DNA from: Thermoplasmata archaeon
GTDB taxonomy: Archaea; Thermoplasmatota; DTKX01; GCA-020343715
Assembly (NCBI GenBank): GCA_020343715.1
Contig: CP070808.1
Span: 1,276,246 to 1,282,566 of the forward strand
Direction: 5' to 3'
Length of the DNA stretch: 6,321 bases
Shown here in pieces: positions 4,801-6,321 of this stretch. The first letter of the stretch is position 1; every line of letters begins with the position of its first letter. A model generated the notes under the pieces. That model was not told the DNA's origin. It did not search any database and worked only from the letters and a program-made list of their open reading frames with translations. The position numbers and the translations under genes were made by a program.

Positions 4801-6321
4801 GTCCACGGTCACGTTGCCCGTGAAGATGATGACCGGTGGTGTCGTGTCGCGGACCTGGATGACGATGGAGTCACTACCCACGTTGCCCGCCAGGTCCCAC
4901 ACGGTGAGGTTCACCAGGAACTTGCCTGGCACCGAGAACACGTAGGTGACCACGTCTCCCTCGAGCACCACCTGGTTGCCGTACTCGTCGAAGGACCACC
5001 TGAAGGCCCCGGTCCTGTGGAAGGTTGGGTCGTTGTCCGAGGTGGATGTAGCGTCCAGCGTCACCCTCAGGTTCTCGTTCACCACCTGGTCGGGTCCCGC
5101 CCGTGCCACGGGGGAGGCCACGTCCATCAGTTCCAGCACCAGGTGGACGCTGGCATTGATGGTGTGCTCGCCCGAGTACCGGACACCTACGATCACGTCC
5201 GACATGTTGAAGGAGTGGGGGGTTCGCATCGTGCGGACCCCGTCCTGTTCGCTCAGCTCATACAGGCGCAGCACACCGTCCGCGAAGGACGTGTTGACCA
5301 CCTCGTTCCCGCTGGCATCCACCACGGCCAAGTAGTCGGGGTCCCAGAGCTGACCCCCCCAAGGGAGGATGGGCTCCACCGTCACGAACCACAGGACCTC
5401 CACCCTCCCCGCACCGGTGGACAGTACCGACGTCCTGTTGAAGGTGGTGTTGAGGAGCCAGGCATCGCCCCCGTTGCTGGCGTCCACGTCGTGACCCGTC
5501 CTGCCCACCTCTGCCTGGACGGTCCCGTTGCGTAGCTCCAAGCGGGACCCCACGTTCCAGACGTGGATGCCCGTGTCGAGGAGCCCCCGGAACCTGCAGG
5601 TCTCGAGCCTCACGATGGAGCCGTTGACCTCCACCGCTGTCCCGGTCGCACCGTCCAGGAGGACGCCGTTCACTTCCACCTCTGAGCCCCCGACGACCCG
5701 GAACCCGATGGCCACGTCCCTAAGGTCCAGGTCCCTGACGGTGATCTGGAGGGAACCGTCCAGGAGGACCGACGGCTTATCGTCGCCCAGGGCCCCCTCG
5801 AAGGTGCACCGGGTCAGGAGGGAGCCCCTGGAGTTGTCGTGGGCGTGGAAGCTGGCGTTCACGAAGGCGCTGTCGGAGACGGAGAAGCCCCCCTGACCGA
5901 CCTCCAAGACCCCCCGTGCCAACCGCAGGTCCGTGACGGTCAAACCGTCGGTCATCTCCAGGGCTGTGCTGATGTTCGCGGAGGTGAAAGAACAGCCGGT
6001 CATACGGGTGGAGCCCCGGTGGTCGTCCTGCAATCCCCAGCTGGTGTAGTTCGACACGGAGACGTTGGTAAGGACCAGGACCGTGGCCATGGTATCCGGC
6101 GATTTCAACCACATGGCGATGGGCACGGTCGACCCCCCCTCGAACGTGCAGCCAGTGACCTGGAGATTGGAGCTGAAGGTGCCCTGGATGTCCCAGCTGG
6201 AGTTGGATCGATTGAATGCGCAGTCGATGATGCGGGGCCTGAGCACCCCCTCAAGGAGGATCGACTGACGGTTCTCGGAGAAGACACAGCCCCGGACCGT
6301 GGGATCGGGTCCTCCCAGGGC
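1876..6321 (-). CDS. Giant single-pass surface protein: beta-helix, PKD and Ig-like ectodomain with a novel cytoplasmic region (5' end outside window)
   Basis: The frame is open to the right edge; residue 1 here is the codon at 6321-6319, and 1481 residues precede the TGA at 1878-1876. A GTG at 6246 is not the start, because the repeat pattern continues upstream of it. Domains in order: parallel beta-helix coils (1-300); a beta-rich domain (301-399); three PKD domains (about 400-493, 494-586, 587-678), each ending near a D-x-A-G-N turn; three Ig/cadherin-like domains (679-771, 776-866 with DAEDPDGD at 799-806, and 867-967); a transmembrane helix (980-1000) followed by SRRGR; an Ala/Glu-rich linker (about 1010-1075); and three cytoplasmic parts: a Roadblock/longin-like domain (1089-1181), a beta-sandwich (1211-1327) and an alpha/beta domain (1328-1481). 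A signal peptide must lie outside the window. N-x-S/T sequons are dense outside the membrane (about 21) and sparse inside (3), fitting a glycosylated N-out, C-in protein. Beta-helices often bind or cleave polysaccharides, and PKD domains are spacers or adhesive modules. The role is inferred to be adhesion, sensing or surface scaffolding. Confidence 0.93.
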   Translation of the reverse strand, partial: ALGGPDPTVRGCVFSENRQSILLEGVLRPRIIDCAFNRSNSSWDIQGTFSSNLQVTGCTFEGGSTVPIAMWLKSPDTMATVLVLTNVSVSNYTSWGLQDDHRGSTRMTGCSFTSANISTALEMTDGLTVTDLRLARGVLEVGQGGFSVSDSAFVNASFHAHDNSRGSLLTRCTFEGALGDDKPSVLLDGSLQITVRDLDLRDVAIGFRVVGGSEVEVNGVLLDGATGTAVEVNGSIVRLETCRFRGLLDTGIHVWNVGSRLELRNGTVQAEVGRTGHDVDASNGGDAWLLNTTFNRTSVLSTGAGRVEVLWFVTVEPILPWGGQLWDPDYLAVVDASGNEVVNTSFADGVLRLYELSEQDGVRTMRTPHSFNMSDVIVGVRYSGEHTINASVHLVLELMDVASPVARAGPDQVVNENLRVTLDATSTSDNDPTFHRTGAFRWSFDEYGNQVVLEGDVVTYVFSVPGKFLVNLTVWDLAGNVGSDSIVIQVRDTTPPVIIFTGNVTVDEEEWFIFDASGTTDNDPNFDFTTGTFLWRIEVEGDALVWETPTFGHAFADPGNHSGTVSVWDRAGNMAQESFWVLVMDITAPVIVGVNNATIFFPSDGLLDASQCFDNVGIVSYRWTVLFNNWSGDRDEHTELTGVTPTYSFDRLATYNITLTLSDAAGNVNGTEIWVVYNDVPSVALPSWIVSMAGERVQVPIEVHDVYFTDLRVDVVDGPEDSTIAGPPLTSILVWTPGPEWAGADVTIVVQVHDGFVAAEASIVLHVNNARGSGNQAPAISSTPPLAAKRDTPYIYTVDAEDPDGDVLGYVLVAGPEGMTISPGGTLSWDPPFERGTHMVDVHLRVTDGRDGAEQAWTFRWREPPNVAPLITFELAPVEVLVNEEFLVDLSVYLQGPEAFDVDPDDPNHMLEWRVAFDERYLELVSVEGLLYSFRALGEKGISSVNFTAIDPSAASDTTSMELRVKGRTSPTDGDGQGSMLWLVLAVLVAVGLTGGAVAYSRRGRGAPLAEVHEPEELDLGPTPVETEEKAQKLDVALTSEEPVDVRSFVEVDSQRADEAAVAGAAVGAQKVRRVSRVVREAAPAEPAAFVVEGVAILEANGTVLASTGIMDEVIGPYQDSMEEVRKGLRGDGLAVLELDGHRVLLALRSGVGAMCVIRGREDDGFRANIRDLLSSLFQDRSTEGALSVLEDILASAGPTDTAVVVHDAWTAKLTANLTYQGSVVLLDVRLRNDTDHILNNVRLRLDHDKDALSIQSITPKLLSSHGRLSLGNVPPRKEHKVAVSLVPEICMSSTVRVMVTYTDREGRTVHVPAPTMPVEVECPYIEAGTDMDEERLISMSEKGLGFIGRRVFNYGMDVDHQDLYGIAVGLVVEQGPMKVMDLDDESLMRAEAWFLGSGEGGTPQVLVRESTHGADHMLEIFVTSDDGAVATGLLTYLASEVMDTAASEMPGKRVERVRDAATLEEISVWPSLLDYKIMGE
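1879..3057 (-). other. Cytoplasmic module: Roadblock/longin-like domain, beta-sandwich and alpha/beta C-terminus
   Basis: Residues 1089-1181 (3057-2779) show a strand with a glycine turn (GVAILEANGTVLAS), a helix (MEEVRKGLRG), three further strands (LAVLEL, HRVLLALR, AMCVIRG) and a closing helix (FRANIRDLLSSLF). That order resembles Roadblock/LC7 or longin folds. Residues 1211-1327 (2691-2341) are strand-rich, with alternating hydrophobic residues and Asn/Pro turns, like an Ig-type sandwich. Residues 1328-1481 (2340-1879) mix strands and helices, with notable blocks FNYGMDVDH, LMRAEAWFLG and ADHMLEIFVTSDDG. I recognise no established family for the last two, and the fold statements rest on pattern only. 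Confidence 0.5.
3322..3384 (-). other. Transmembrane helix of the surface protein
   Basis: MLWLVLAVLVAVGLTGGAVAY (residues 980-1000) splits here into MLWLVLAVLVAV and GLTGGAVAY: uncharged and hydrophobic throughout. A polar linker (SPTDGDGQGS) precedes it and SRRGR follows. The positive-inside rule places the large N-terminal part outside and the last 480 residues in the cytoplasm. A membrane anchor with a long tail differs from archaeal PGF-CTERM or LPXTG-type anchoring, where the helix is at the very end. Confidence 0.92.
4288..5124 (-). repeat. Three tandem PKD domains within the surface protein
   Basis: Three units of 92-94 residues repeat in register. Landmarks are a DATSTSDNDP / DASGTTDNDP / DASQCFDN segment, a tryptophan strand (FRWSF, FLWRI, YRWTV), an aromatic strand (YVFSVPG, HAFADPG, YSFDRLA), and the closing turn DLAGN / DRAGN / DAAGN (residues 476, 569 and 663 of the visible product). 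These match the PKD fold, an extracellular beta-sandwich used as a spacer or for protein and sugar contact. The first two units resemble each other more than the third, which suggests a more recent duplication. Confidence 0.88.
5422..6321 (-). repeat. Right-handed parallel beta-helix repeats (about 13 coils) within the surface protein
   Basis: The visible N-terminal 300 residues repeat with a period of about 23 residues. A turn-strand motif recurs near residues 11 (GCVF), 33 (DCAF), 57 (GCTF), 86 (NVSV), 109 (GCSF), 131 (DLRL), 150 (DSAF), 171 (RCTF), 197 (DLDL), 218 (NGVL), 241 (TCRF), 265 (NGTV) and 291 (NTTF). Spacings run from 19 to 29. This is the PbH1/pectate-lyase-like pattern, in which equivalent side chains stack along the helix axis. 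The coils continue beyond the window edge, so the total number is unknown. No catalytic residues of a lyase or hydrolase can be assigned. Confidence 0.85.

Noticed and set aside
5422..6321. Enzymatic (pectate lyase or hydrolase) activity for the beta-helix
   Set aside because: The fold is shared with lyases, but no catalytic cluster can be identified, and part of the helix lies outside the window.

Overview
The window suggests a GC-rich archaeon. A TATA box of the archaeal type (TTTATATA) sits about 25 nt before one start codon, another gene has a strong Shine-Dalgarno site, and AGG is used often for arginine. The large exported, PKD-containing, probably N-glycosylated protein also fits a euryarchaeote, possibly of the Thermoplasmatota. 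That placement is inference from style; no rRNA or other marker gene is present. Four genes fill almost the whole window. No tRNA, rRNA, CRISPR array, insertion sequence or other mobile element was seen.

Left part (1-1211). A small single-domain cupin gene runs leftward off the window edge (325 to 1, minus strand). It is divergent from a GNAT-type acetyltransferase (444-1211, plus strand) across a 118-bp shared promoter region. The acetyltransferase TATA box is placed so that its mRNA should begin at, or within a few nt of, the start codon, meaning it is probably leaderless.

Middle part (1212-1866). After a 148-bp spacer with two imperfect hairpins comes a complete DJ-1/PfpI-family gene (1360-1866) with its Cys-His pair and conserved glutamates intact. 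The acetyltransferase and PfpI genes point the same way and may or may not be co-transcribed. Cupin, GNAT and PfpI proteins are all small soluble proteins, but the sequence shows no shared pathway.

Right part (1876-6321). One very large reading frame on the minus strand fills the remaining 70% of the window and is still open at the right edge, so its start is missing. It ends 9 nt from the PfpI stop codon, tail to tail. The 1481 visible residues read, from the N-terminal side: about 13 coils of a right-handed parallel beta-helix with a C-x-F ladder; a short beta domain; three tandem PKD domains; three further Ig/cadherin-like domains; one transmembrane helix with a basic stop-transfer patch; an Ala/Glu-rich linker; and a cytoplasmic part of about 400 residues. 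The cytoplasmic part looks like a Roadblock/longin-like alpha/beta domain, then a beta-sandwich, then an alpha/beta C-terminal domain. It contains no recognisable kinase, methyl-accepting or other standard signalling module. This single-pass surface protein with an uncharacterised intracellular assembly is the most interesting item in the window.
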